This document shows positions 8,887 through 15,997 of a stretch of DNA of 53,144 bases, in pieces. The notes beneath the pieces are model-generated. The model had not been told where the DNA came from. It ran no database searches and saw only the letters and a program-made list of their open reading frames with translations. Both the position numbers and the translations under genes were made by a program. The stretch comes from Planctomycetota bacterium (GTDB taxonomy: Bacteria > Planctomycetota > UBA1135 > GCA-002686595), in NCBI GenBank assembly GCA_009691855.1, contig SIAI01000032.1, positions 1-53,144 of the forward strand, read 5' to 3'. Each line of letters starts with the position of its first letter. Within the stretch, counting starts at the first letter, position 1.

Positions 8887-10053
8887 ATGATCGCCACCGG
8901 AACCTCGCTCGCCCTCGCGAGCCTCACGCTGCTGTCCTGGAACGGTGTCCAGGGCGCTCTGACCGTACGCCCTTCGGGCGTGGCCATCGACGCGACCGCG
9001 CCGGCGCTGCCGCCGAGTTACGTGCCCTTCCTGCGTCTCCCGCTGCCGATCGAACCCGGCGAAGAGGGCGCGGACGCGCACGAGCTGTGGAAGCCCGTGT
9101 GCACGCAATCGAAGACGATCACGGTCGACGACCTGCGCCGCCAGCAACTGGTGCACAAGCTGCTGATGAACCGCGGCACGGTCGTGGTCGACACGCCCAA
9201 GCAGCGCGCCCTGGCCGGGCTCGACCTCGTGTTCGTGGCCGCGGCCTCGGTGCCGGCGGCCGCGCTGACGGCCCTGGCGGGAGTCGAGGCCTTCATCGAG
9301 TCGCAGTTCAGCGACCCGATCACCATCCGCATCAACATCTCCTTCCAGCCGCTGGGCACGGGGATCCTGGGCTCGACGGGCTCGAACTACCGCTCGATCC
9401 TGTACGTCAACGCGCGTCCGAAGATCGTGGCCGACATGGACGCGAACGACACGCTGCAGGCCTTCCTGCCGAGCACGTCGACCTTCCCCATGCGCTACAC
9501 GACCGGCACGGCGGTCACGAACGAGGATCGCGTCTTCTTCACCTTCGCCAACTGGCGCGCGCTCGGCGGCACGATCAACTCCACCTCCGCCGATGCGAGC
9601 ATGACCTTCAGCTCGAACTTCAGCTGGGACTACGACCCCTCGAACGGCGTCTCGGGCTATTCGTTCCGCGACGTGATCGTGCACGAGGTCGGCCACGCGA
9701 TGGGCTTCACCTCGGGCGCCGACTTCCGCACGAACGACATGGAGTCGCTCGACATGTACCGCTTCCAGCGCACGGACGGCACCGGCGACTTCAACCCCGA
9801 CACCACGGCCGAGTTCCAGACGCGTGCACGACTGATGGTCTTCAACGCGCCGAACGACGACGCCAACAGCGACATCATCTCGGCCGAATACCGCATGTCG
9901 GACGGCTCGCCGTACCAGGCCAGCCACTTCCGCGAGCAGGTGGCCAACATCGGCATCATGGATCCTGCGTTCGGCTCCGGGCAGACCTTCTTCCCTAACT
10001 ACTACTCGGCCGCGGACGCGGCCATGTTCGACGCGCTCGGCTTCAATCGCTGA
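8887..10053 (+). CDS. Secreted zinc metalloprotease (NF038122-like)
   Basis: 388 residues. ATG 8887 starts a signal peptide (MIATGTSLALASLTLLSWNG). The metzincin-type zinc site HEVGHAMGF lies at about 264-272, with the catalytic Glu in HExxH. Around it are features of the secreted NF038122-type metalloproteases: an N-terminal helical region, then VTNEDRVFFTFANWRALGG and a C-terminal AADAAMFDALGF. The target is probably extracellular protein but is unknown. No C-terminal sorting helix is present. The gene ends at the TGA of structured element C. Confidence 0.82.
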   Translation: MIATGTSLALASLTLLSWNGVQGALTVRPSGVAIDATAPALPPSYVPFLRLPLPIEPGEEGADAHELWKPVCTQSKTITVDDLRRQQLVHKLLMNRGTVVVDTPKQRALAGLDLVFVAAASVPAAALTALAGVEAFIESQFSDPITIRINISFQPLGTGILGSTGSNYRSILYVNARPKIVADMDANDTLQAFLPSTSTFPMRYTTGTAVTNEDRVFFTFANWRALGGTINSTSADASMTFSSNFSWDYDPSNGVSGYSFRDVIVHEVGHAMGFTSGADFRTNDMESLDMYRFQRTDGTGDFNPDTTAEFQTRARLMVFNAPNDDANSDIISAEYRMSDGSPYQASHFREQVANIGIMDPAFGSGQTFFPNYYSAADAAMFDALGFNR

Positions 10054-10138
10054 GAGCGTCGGGAAGGAGCTCGCGCCTGCAAGGCGCGGGCGCTCTTCCT
10101 GACAGCGAACTTCCAGGGTGCGAGTCCTCTCGCGCCCC
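10051..10138 (+). repeat. Structured element C, copy 1 (3' of the protease gene)
   Basis: It starts at the TGA stop codon (TGAGAGC) and holds two hairpins in tandem. The first pairs GGAAGGAGC-tCGCGCC with GGCGCGgGC-gCTCTTCC around TGCAA. The second carries the motif CCAGGGTGCGAGTCCTCTCG flanked by GCGA/TCGC. The same order and the motif CCAGGGxxCGAGTCC recur at 28052-28139 after another stop codon. The stems differ in sequence but keep pairing. Confidence 0.65.
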
Positions 10139-10150
10139 GCCGAACGCAAC

Positions 10151-10194
10151 GCGGGCCGGCCGGTGGGCGACCACCGACCGGCCCGCGCCTTTTC
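10151..10194 (+). terminator. Rho-independent terminator
   Basis: A long GC-rich stem (GCGGGCCGG-c-CGGTGG paired with CCACCG-a-CCGGCCCGC around gcga) is followed by gccTTTTC. It lies between two convergent genes, so it should stop transcripts of the protease gene. It may also limit transcription from the other side. Confidence 0.8.
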
Positions 10195-10212
10195 AGCCGC
10201 GAGCGGCGGCGT

Positions 10213-10476
10213 TCATTTCGGGCAGGCCCCGGGCGCCGCGCAGGGCTTGTCACACGGCTTGTCGCACGCTCCGTCGCAGGTGATCTCCTGCTGGCAGCGG
10301 ATCGAACCGTCCGCCTCGTAGCAGGTCACGCGGCAGGTGTCGGGGCCGGTGCGCTCGACCGTCACGCGACACTCGGCCGCCGCGCATTCGGCGGGGATCG
10401 CGTCCGCGCTCGGGCGCAGACCGAACCAGCCGGCGCCGGCGCCGACCAGGAGCAAGGGCAGGATCAAGAGCTTCAT
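10213..10476 (-). CDS. Small Cys-rich exported or membrane-anchored protein
   Basis: 87 residues: an N-terminal hydrophobic segment (MKLLILPLLLVGAGAGWFGL) followed by a domain with ten cysteines, including CDGACDKPCDKPC near the C-terminus. GAGG stands seven bases before the ATG. The repeated C-D-K-P-C pattern suggests metal binding or a disulfide-rich fold outside the cytoplasm. It is the last gene downstream of an ECF sigma/anti-sigma pair and a periplasmic sensor-like gene, so it may be a target or partner of that system. No named family is recognised. Confidence 0.7.
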   Translation of the reverse strand: MKLLILPLLLVGAGAGWFGLRPSADAIPAECAAAECRVTVERTGPDTCRVTCYEADGSIRCQQEITCDGACDKPCDKPCAAPGACPK

Positions 10477-10567
10477 CGATGGACCTCGTTCAGGATGGGA
10501 GCACCCGGCATGGGCGCTCGACTCTCCTTCGACCGGTGCGCCAGCGCGCGCATTCCCTCACGACGCT

Positions 10568-10990
10568 TCACTTGCACTTCGTCTGCTCGCAGCGCTCCAG
10601 CAGCGCGCGCACCTGCTCGCCGTCCAGCACCGCGCGCAGGCCGAGGATGCCCTCGACGCAGGTGGCCAGCGACTGGCGCCGCAGCTCGCTGACCTCGTCC
10701 ACCAGCGCGTGGGTCGCGACGGGATCGACGCTCGCGCGCGACAGGCTCGCCAGCAGCTCGCGCTGGCGCTCGTTCGCGCGCCGCTCGAGCTCGTCGGCCG
10801 CGCGGCACGAGCGCTGGCACAGCCCGTCTACCGCCGCGCGCTGCGCGGGCTCGAGCGCGATCCCGTCCAGCGCGCAGCTGGCCGAGGCCGCGCAGTCGGC
10901 GGGCACGGCGGCGCGCTGGTAGAGGGTCCAGTTGAAGCTCAGGCTGGCGGCGAGCGCCCCGCCGAGCAGCCAGTGGGAGAGGGTCTTCAT
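10568..10990 (-). CDS. Periplasmic metal-resistance/sensor-like protein (Spy/CnrR-like)
   Basis: 140 residues with an N-terminal signal anchor (MKTLSHWLLGGALAASLSFN), then a helical domain rich in Arg/Glu/Leu (DELERRANERQRELLASLSR) and several Cys. Size and pattern resemble the heavy-metal-resistance (Metal_resist, CnrR/ZraP/Spy-like) domain, which folds as an antiparallel helical hairpin. Its ATG overlaps the anti-sigma stop codon (ATGA), implying translational coupling. In comparable operons such proteins signal metal or envelope stress to the anti-sigma factor. The ligand here is not known. Confidence 0.65.
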   Translation of the reverse strand: MKTLSHWLLGGALAASLSFNWTLYQRAAVPADCAASASCALDGIALEPAQRAAVDGLCQRSCRAADELERRANERQRELLASLSRASVDPVATHALVDEVSELRRQSLATCVEGILGLRAVLDGEQVRALLERCEQTKCK

Positions 10991-11448
10991 CGTTGGTCCT
11001 CGCGCGTGGAGAGGTGCAGCAGTCGGTATTCGGGCAGGGAGGCGAAGAGGGTCTCGAGCGCGGGCGCGGGTGCGCTCACGCGCTCGAACAGGTGGCGCTC
11101 GCTCGCGCGCGGCGCGAGCCCGCGCTGCGCGAACCAGACGGCGCCGCCCAGGCCCAGGAAGCCCAGCAGGCCGGCGGCGACGCGCAGCAGCAGCGGCGGA
11201 GCGCGCTGCGCGCGCCGGGCGCGGCGCTCGATGCTCGGCCACAGGTCGCTCAGCGCGGGCTCGTCGCGCAGCTCGGCGAAGGCCGTGGCCAGCGCGCGCA
11301 GCTCGCGTTCGTGTGTGCGACAGGCCCCGCAGGCGGCGAGGTGGGCGCGCAGGACGCGCTCGTCGGTGAGCGCGGCGTCGAGCTCGCCATCCAGGCGCGC
11401 CGAGAGCGCGGTGCGCGCGGCGACGCAGTCCAGGTCGGGGTGGATCAT
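10987..11448 (-). CDS. Zinc-finger anti-sigma factor (zf-HC2 type)
   Basis: 153 residues. The N-terminal anti-sigma zinc finger shows the H-x3-C-x2-C pattern (HLAACGAC, His36, Cys40, Cys43). A membrane helix follows at about 83-103 (LLLRVAAGLLGFLGLGG), then a short outer domain. It should hold the ECF sigma factor encoded just upstream inactive at the membrane until an outside signal releases it. ATG 11448 lies seven bases after the sigma stop codon. Its own stop overlaps the start of the sensor-like gene. Confidence 0.85.
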   Translation of the reverse strand: MIHPDLDCVAARTALSARLDGELDAALTDERVLRAHLAACGACRTHERELRALATAFAELRDEPALSDLWPSIERRARRAQRAPPLLLRVAAGLLGFLGLGGAVWFAQRGLAPRASERHLFERVSAPAPALETLFASLPEYRLLHLSTREDQR

Positions 11449-11455
11449 GGCGTTT

Positions 11456-12040
11456 TCAGGTCGGTTCGGGGATCGGGTGGGGGATGGGGCAGGCCTCGTC
11501 GCTCGGTCGCGCGCCGGCCAGACGCACGAGCTCGCCGCGCGCACGCGCCAGGCGCGACATGACCGTGCCCACGGGCAGCTCCAGGGTCGCGGCGATCTCG
11601 GCGTAGCTCAGACCCTCGAGCTCGCGCAGCACCAGGATCGCGCGGTGCTCGCCGGAGAGCCGCGCGAGCAGGCGCGCCAGCGTCTCGCGCGCCTCCGTGC
11701 GTCCGAGCTCGGCGTCCGGCGCCGCGCCCGGATCGACCAGCTCGTCCGCGTCGGGCAGCGAGCGGCCGACACGTCGCCGCTCCTTCTCCAGGCGGTGCAG
11801 GCACAGGTTCACGGTCAGGCGATGGAGCCAGGTCGAGAAGCGCGCGCGGCCGTCGAAGCTCGCCGCGCGCTCGAACAGCCTGAGGAACACCTCCTGGGCC
11901 GCGTCCTCGGCGTCCGCCGAGCGGCCCAGCAGACGCAGACACAGGCGCTGGACGCGTTCTCCGTGGCGCTCGTAGGTCGCGTGCAGGGCCCCGAGCTCGC
12001 GCCGGGCGAGACCGGCGGCGAGCTCCTGATCGGGATCCAT
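11456..12040 (-). CDS. ECF-type RNA polymerase sigma factor
   Basis: 194 residues. Region 2 is clear (DAEDAAQEVFLRLFERAASF, FSTWLHRLTVNLCLHRLEKE). Region 4 ends with the helix-turn-helix LEGLSYAEIAATLELPVGTV followed by MSRLARARGEL. It starts a four-gene operon (sigma, anti-sigma, sensor-like, Cys-rich). I chose ATG 12040 because upstream sequence lacks protein character. TAGACC, a possible -10 box, lies 10-15 bases before it, so the transcript may be nearly leaderless. The intergenic gap 12041-12211 is shared with the divergent gene at 12212. Confidence 0.9.
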   Translation of the reverse strand: MDPDQELAAGLARRELGALHATYERHGERVQRLCLRLLGRSADAEDAAQEVFLRLFERAASFDGRARFSTWLHRLTVNLCLHRLEKERRRVGRSLPDADELVDPGAAPDAELGRTEARETLARLLARLSGEHRAILVLRELEGLSYAEIAATLELPVGTVMSRLARARGELVRLAGARPSDEACPIPHPIPEPT

Positions 12041-12166
12041 GGCGGGGCGGTCTACGGGCAGAGTCGGCAGGAGGTTGGGACCGGCGGGGGCCAGCGCGCA
12101 TTCCCTGCTCCCGCGAACTTCGCCGATCCCAGTGGGGCGCGCCTGAATCCGGCCCCCGCGCTCGCG

Positions 12167-12172
12167 TAGGCT
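12167..12172 (+). promoter_or_regulatory. Possible -10 box for the gene at 12212
   Basis: TAGGCT lies about 40 bases before the ATG. The same or similar hexamers (TAGGCT, TAGCAT, TAGGAT) stand before several other starts in this window. The -35 candidate CTGAAT, 18 bases upstream, is weak. Confidence 0.3.
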
Positions 12173-12211
12173 GCGCGTCCTCCTTCCCCTGACCCCTGAC
12201 CGCGGAGCCCG

Positions 12212-12499
12212 ATGGGCCTCATCAACTGGATCTTCGACATCTACCAGCACACCCAGATCGACCAGGCCAAGACGGACGCCGCCGCGGCGCGCGCCGACCT
12301 GGCCGCGATCCGTTCCAGCGGCGGCAGCGTCGACGGCGCGCGCCTGACGGTCGCGCTCGAGGAGCTGGCGCTGGCCACCAAGGCCCTGCAGCGCACGCTG
12401 GTCGACAAGGGCGTGTGCACCTCGGACGAGTTCGCGAAGACCCTGCGCGCGATCGACCTCGAGGACGGCCTCGCCGACGGGCGCAGCCGGCTGAGGTAG
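12212..12499 (+). CDS. Small conserved-looking coiled-coil protein, unknown function
   Basis: 95 residues starting MGLINWIFDIYQHTQIDQAK. The N-terminal amphipathic segment is followed by an Ala-rich heptad region (about 15-30) and a helical C-terminal part ending near an acidic ADGRSRLR. No signal peptide and no enzymatic motif. Codon use and amino-acid order look like a real protein. The family is not named here. It lies between the divergent sigma operon and a lipoprotein gene 12 bases downstream. Confidence 0.7.
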   Translation: MGLINWIFDIYQHTQIDQAKTDAAAARADLAAIRSSGGSVDGARLTVALEELALATKALQRTLVDKGVCTSDEFAKTLRAIDLEDGLADGRSRLR

Positions 12500-12511
12500 G
12501 GTGGGGCGCGG

Positions 12512-13600
12512 ATGAGCGCAAAATCGAGCCTCAGCCGGGAACAGCGCGGCTCGTCGGACGTCGCACGCGGCGTGAAGTCACTCGCCGTGCTCGCGTCGCT
12601 GGTGGCGCTCGTCTGCGGTTGCACGGAGGCTTCGAGCCCGCCCGCGGTCGCGCCGCAGGCTCCGACGGCGAGCGCGGAGGGCGTCTTCCAGCCGGAGGGC
12701 CTGTCCGAGCTGGGCTACGCGCAGCTCTCGCCGGCGGAGTCCGCGCTCGTGAGCGGGCGGGTCGTCGATCCCGCGGGGCAACCGCTGGCGCGCTTCACGG
12801 TGCGGGCGTTGCTGTTCGAGCACATCAACTTCCCACAGTCCGTCGGCACGCGCGAGCTCCAGGATGTACACGACGGAGCCTTCGAGCTCGCCGGACTGCA
12901 GCCGGGCCGAATGGTGATCGAGGCGAGCGCGCCGGGTTTCGCGGCGAGCTTCAGCGCGCCGCTCGCGACGACGGCGGGGAGCTCCACGAAGAACGTCGAG
13001 GTGCGCCTGAGCCTCGGGGGGACGCTCACCGGCCGCGTGATCGACGCGCACACGGCGGACGCGATCCCCGGCGCCGAGGTGCGCGTGTTCGACGCCTATG
13101 AGCTGTGGCTCGATCCCGCACAATTGAATCGTCCGCACGCGCTCACCGACGCGAAGGGGGGCTTCACGCTCGAGCACGTTCCGGCGGGCGATGGCTCGTT
13201 GCTGGTCCGGTGCGCCGGCTATGCGCAGCTCGAGTTGAGCGACGTGCACGCGGACGAGGGCCAGACGCGCGAGCTGCCGCTGCTCGCGCTGGCTCAAGGC
13301 GCGACGGTCGCGGGGGTGGTGCACGGGCTCGACGGCGCGCCGCTGGCCGGCGCGAACGTGCAGCTGAGCGCGGCGGCCGAGTCGGGGGGCAACCGCACAG
13401 CGCGCACCGATGCCGCCGGCCGCTTCCGCATCGAGCACGTGGTGCCGGGCACCTACCAGCTCTCGGCCACGCGGCCCGAGGCTTCCAAGGTCGATCCCTT
13501 CGAGCTCATCGGCGACATGCGCCGCTCGCAGCGCGAGATCGTCGTGGCCGAGCAGCAGAGCTACGAGTTCGAGCTGCACCTCGACGAGAAGCCGCGCTGA
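12512..13600 (+). CDS. Lipoprotein with carboxypeptidase-regulatory-like (Ig-fold) repeats
   Basis: 362 residues. A lipoprotein signal (LVALVCGC, lipidated Cys37) is followed by three CarboxypepD_reg-type beta-sandwich domains: VSGRVVDPAGQPLARFTVRA near 85, LTGRVIDAHTADAIPGAEVR near 170 and VAGVVHGLDGAPLAGANVQL near 265. Each ends with a G-x-F-x-hydrophobic-x-x-hydrophobic-x-P-G strand such as GRFRIEHVVPGTYQL. Such domains usually bind or display rather than catalyse. The same domain type is fused to the sigma factor at 15998, so the two may be functionally linked, though nothing shows it directly. Confidence 0.8.
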   Translation: MSAKSSLSREQRGSSDVARGVKSLAVLASLVALVCGCTEASSPPAVAPQAPTASAEGVFQPEGLSELGYAQLSPAESALVSGRVVDPAGQPLARFTVRALLFEHINFPQSVGTRELQDVHDGAFELAGLQPGRMVIEASAPGFAASFSAPLATTAGSSTKNVEVRLSLGGTLTGRVIDAHTADAIPGAEVRVFDAYELWLDPAQLNRPHALTDAKGGFTLEHVPAGDGSLLVRCAGYAQLELSDVHADEGQTRELPLLALAQGATVAGVVHGLDGAPLAGANVQLSAAAESGGNRTARTDAAGRFRIEHVVPGTYQLSATRPEASKVDPFELIGDMRRSQREIVVAEQQSYEFELHLDEKPR

Positions 13601-13671
13601 GCCCGCCTGCGCTGACTCCCGCGGCGTGAGCGAGTAGCATCCACGGCGGTCCGACTTCCCCGGAGGTGCCC

Positions 13672-14763
13672 ATGGTTCGCGCAGGAACGCTCTCGTCCGC
13701 TCGCCGTCTGTGTGTGCTCACGCTGCTGGCCGTCGGAGCGTGCCGTGCGCCGGCGGGCAGCACGGACGCGTCGGCAACGCGCGCTCACGCGCTCCGCGCG
13801 CCGGGCCAGGAGCCGGCGAACTCGACGCCCGCACACACGCAGCCCGCGCCCGCGCTGCCGACGGGCTTCGCCGGCGTGTGGCACAGCTCGTTCGGCTCCA
13901 TGCGCCTGGCGCAGGATGGCGCGCGCGTGCATGGCACGTACTCCTACTCGCCTGGCGCGACGATCGAGGGCGAGCTCGATGGTCGGCTCCTGGGCGGGAC
14001 GTACTTCGAGCCCGACGGCGCCGGCGGCGGCACGCGCGGGCGACTGCTGTTCGAACTCGCCGAGGACGGCGCCTCGTTCCGCGGGCGCTGGCGCCCCGAC
14101 GCGCAGCGCGCGCTGACGCTCGACGACCGCGACGCGCAGCCCTGGCGCGGCACGCGCGTCGCGCCGGTCGCGGGGCGCGTGTGGCTGGTGATCCTGGAGG
14201 CGCACTGGGAGCAAGCGCTCGACGAGCACGAGTACTCCTATGGCGACATGCTGCGCGCGTTCTTCGAGCGCGTGCCGTCGGTCGAGGTGCGTCACCGCTA
14301 TTTCAACGACCGCGCGGATCTCGTGCGCCTCTGCGGCGAGCTCTCCGGGCTGGTCGAACCGGTGGTGCTGTACATCTCCTCGCACGGCTCGCGCGCGGGC
14401 CTGGCCGTGGGCGGCGAGACGATCGACGCGGCCACGCTCGGCGCGGCTCTGCGGGACGCGGGCGAGCTGCGCCTCTTGCACCTCGGCAGCTGCGAGGTCA
14501 TGGCCGGCGACGCTGCGGCGCAGATCCGCGCCGCGGCCGCGCCGCACGAGCCCTTCCCGATCTCCGGCTTCAAGGTCGCGGTCGACTGGGCCGGCAGCGC
14601 GATCGTGGACTTCACCTACCTGGACCTCGTGCTCGAGGGCGGGCTCGAACCGGCCAAGGCCGTCGAGGCCACGCGCGCGATGCTCACCTTCGCCGGGCCG
14701 CCGAAGCCGGACGGCCAGCCGATCTCGGGCACGGATCTCGTGCTCTCACCGACGCAGGAGTGA
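13672..14763 (+). CDS. Lipoprotein with a putative caspase-like (clan CD) domain
   Basis: 363 residues. GGAGG five bases before ATG 13672 decides the start over GTG 13666. A lipoprotein signal ends at LAVGAC. Residues about 60-150 form a beta-rich domain (GVWHSSFGSMRLAQDGARVH, GTYSYSPGATIEGELDGRLL). The C-terminal half has strands ending in YISSHGS (His238) and HLGSCEVM (Cys274), 36 residues apart, matching the His-Gly and Cys dyad arrangement of caspase/CHAT-type peptidases. The usual acidic specificity pocket cannot be assigned. A non-catalytic homologue is possible. Confidence 0.6.
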   Translation: MVRAGTLSSARRLCVLTLLAVGACRAPAGSTDASATRAHALRAPGQEPANSTPAHTQPAPALPTGFAGVWHSSFGSMRLAQDGARVHGTYSYSPGATIEGELDGRLLGGTYFEPDGAGGGTRGRLLFELAEDGASFRGRWRPDAQRALTLDDRDAQPWRGTRVAPVAGRVWLVILEAHWEQALDEHEYSYGDMLRAFFERVPSVEVRHRYFNDRADLVRLCGELSGLVEPVVLYISSHGSRAGLAVGGETIDAATLGAALRDAGELRLLHLGSCEVMAGDAAAQIRAAAAPHEPFPISGFKVAVDWAGSAIVDFTYLDLVLEGGLEPAKAVEATRAMLTFAGPPKPDGQPISGTDLVLSPTQE

Positions 14764-14771
14764 GCCGCGCG

Positions 14772-15938
14772 CTACTCGCGCGCCCACAGGTCGTGCGCGC
14801 GCGCGCTGATCGGCACGGTCGAGTGCACGCGCCCGTTCTCGACCAGCACGGCTTCCTCGGCCAGGTTCACGGTGGGGCAGATGTGGCGCGGCACGAGCAT
14901 GAGCACAGCGCCGCGCGCGGGCGCCGCGCCGGAGGTGACGGCGAGCGGCAGGTGCTCCTCGCTGGGCGCCTGCGCGACGAGCCCGGGATGGCCGAGCACG
15001 TACGCGCACGGATCGCCGGCCTCGGCGGCGATCGACTTCGAGCCAGCGTCGCAGGTGACCACGTCGGCGCGCGGGTGGCTGACGACGCGCGTGAGCACGA
15101 CCGCGGCGGGCACGAGCTCCAGCTCGGGGTTCTCCTCGGCCGAGCGCAGGTCATGAAATACGACCGTGCCGGGCGACACGCGGTGGCGCGTCTCGCCCAG
15201 CTCGCCGAAGGGCGCGTAGGCGAGCGCGTGCAAGAAAGCCGGCGTGCCGCTGGTGACGAGCTCGTGCACGGCGCAGCGCCGGCGCTCGAGCTCCGCGGCC
15301 AGATCGAGCAGCTCGCGGTAGCAGGCGAAGCACTGCTCGCGCCGCTCCTCGGTCGCGCCGTGCAGGTGGCCCTCGTAGTGGTGCAAGCCCTGGAAGCGCG
15401 ATCCGGCGGCGAGGGCCACGTCATGGATCGCCTCGCGTTCGGCCATGGGGATGCCCGTGCGGCCCATGCCGGGATCGACGTCGACGAAGATCGCGACCTT
15501 CGCCGGAACGAGCGCGACGAGCTCGGGCGCCTCGCACAGCACCGCGAGCGATGAGCGCGCGTGCTCCGCCGCCAGACGCCCGAGCTCGCCCAGCGCCGGC
15601 CCGAGCAGCGGATAGGCCAGCAGGAGGTCGATCTCGCAGCCCGCGAGTCGCGCCGTCTCGAGCAGGCAGCGCGCCTCGCGCAGCGTCGCGCACTTGAACG
15701 CCCGCACCCCGGCCGCGAGCAGCTCGGCGAACACCGGCGGCGTCTTGGTGGTCTTCACGTGCGGCCGCCAGCGCTCGGGGCCGCCACAGTAGGCGAGCAT
15801 GCGCGCCACGTTGGCGCGCACCAGGTCGAGGTGGATCACCAGCGCCGGCGAGAGCAGGCGCGCGAGGTCGGCCGCGGGCAGCTCGTAGCGCCCGGCAGCG
15901 AGCGCGGTGAAGGGCGCGGTGGGCCGGGAGGCAGGCAT
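14772..15938 (-). CDS. D-threonine aldolase/D-serine dehydratase-like PLP enzyme
   Basis: 388 residues. An alanine-racemase-like TIM barrel carries the PLP lysine in RPHVKTTKTP (Lys62) and the typical barrel strands (IFVDVDPGMGRTGIP, GLHHYEGHLHG). The C-terminal beta domain has the metal-site motif PRHICPT (His352, Cys354) found in DSD1/D-threonine aldolase proteins, which cleave D-beta-hydroxy amino acids or deaminate D-serine. Which reaction it performs cannot be told from sequence. It is divergent from the sigma fusion gene (59 bases between starts) and convergent with the caspase-like gene. Confidence 0.85.
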   Translation of the reverse strand: MPASRPTAPFTALAAGRYELPAADLARLLSPALVIHLDLVRANVARMLAYCGGPERWRPHVKTTKTPPVFAELLAAGVRAFKCATLREARCLLETARLAGCEIDLLLAYPLLGPALGELGRLAAEHARSSLAVLCEAPELVALVPAKVAIFVDVDPGMGRTGIPMAEREAIHDVALAAGSRFQGLHHYEGHLHGATEERREQCFACYRELLDLAAELERRRCAVHELVTSGTPAFLHALAYAPFGELGETRHRVSPGTVVFHDLRSAEENPELELVPAAVVLTRVVSHPRADVVTCDAGSKSIAAEAGDPCAYVLGHPGLVAQAPSEEHLPLAVTSGAAPARGAVLMLVPRHICPTVNLAEEAVLVENGRVHSTVPISARAHDLWARE

Positions 15939-15997
15939 CGGCGAGCTTTCTACCCTTTCCGGGTGACGATTGCGTGCGCCGTGGAAAGGTAGCGGCG

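Noticed and set aside
5184..8987. A 1267-residue minus-strand open frame opposite the heme-c dehydrogenase
   Set aside because: Same reason: antisense to a clear gene, with low-information composition. Only its last 50 residues, beyond the gene, look slightly protein-like, and no family is seen.
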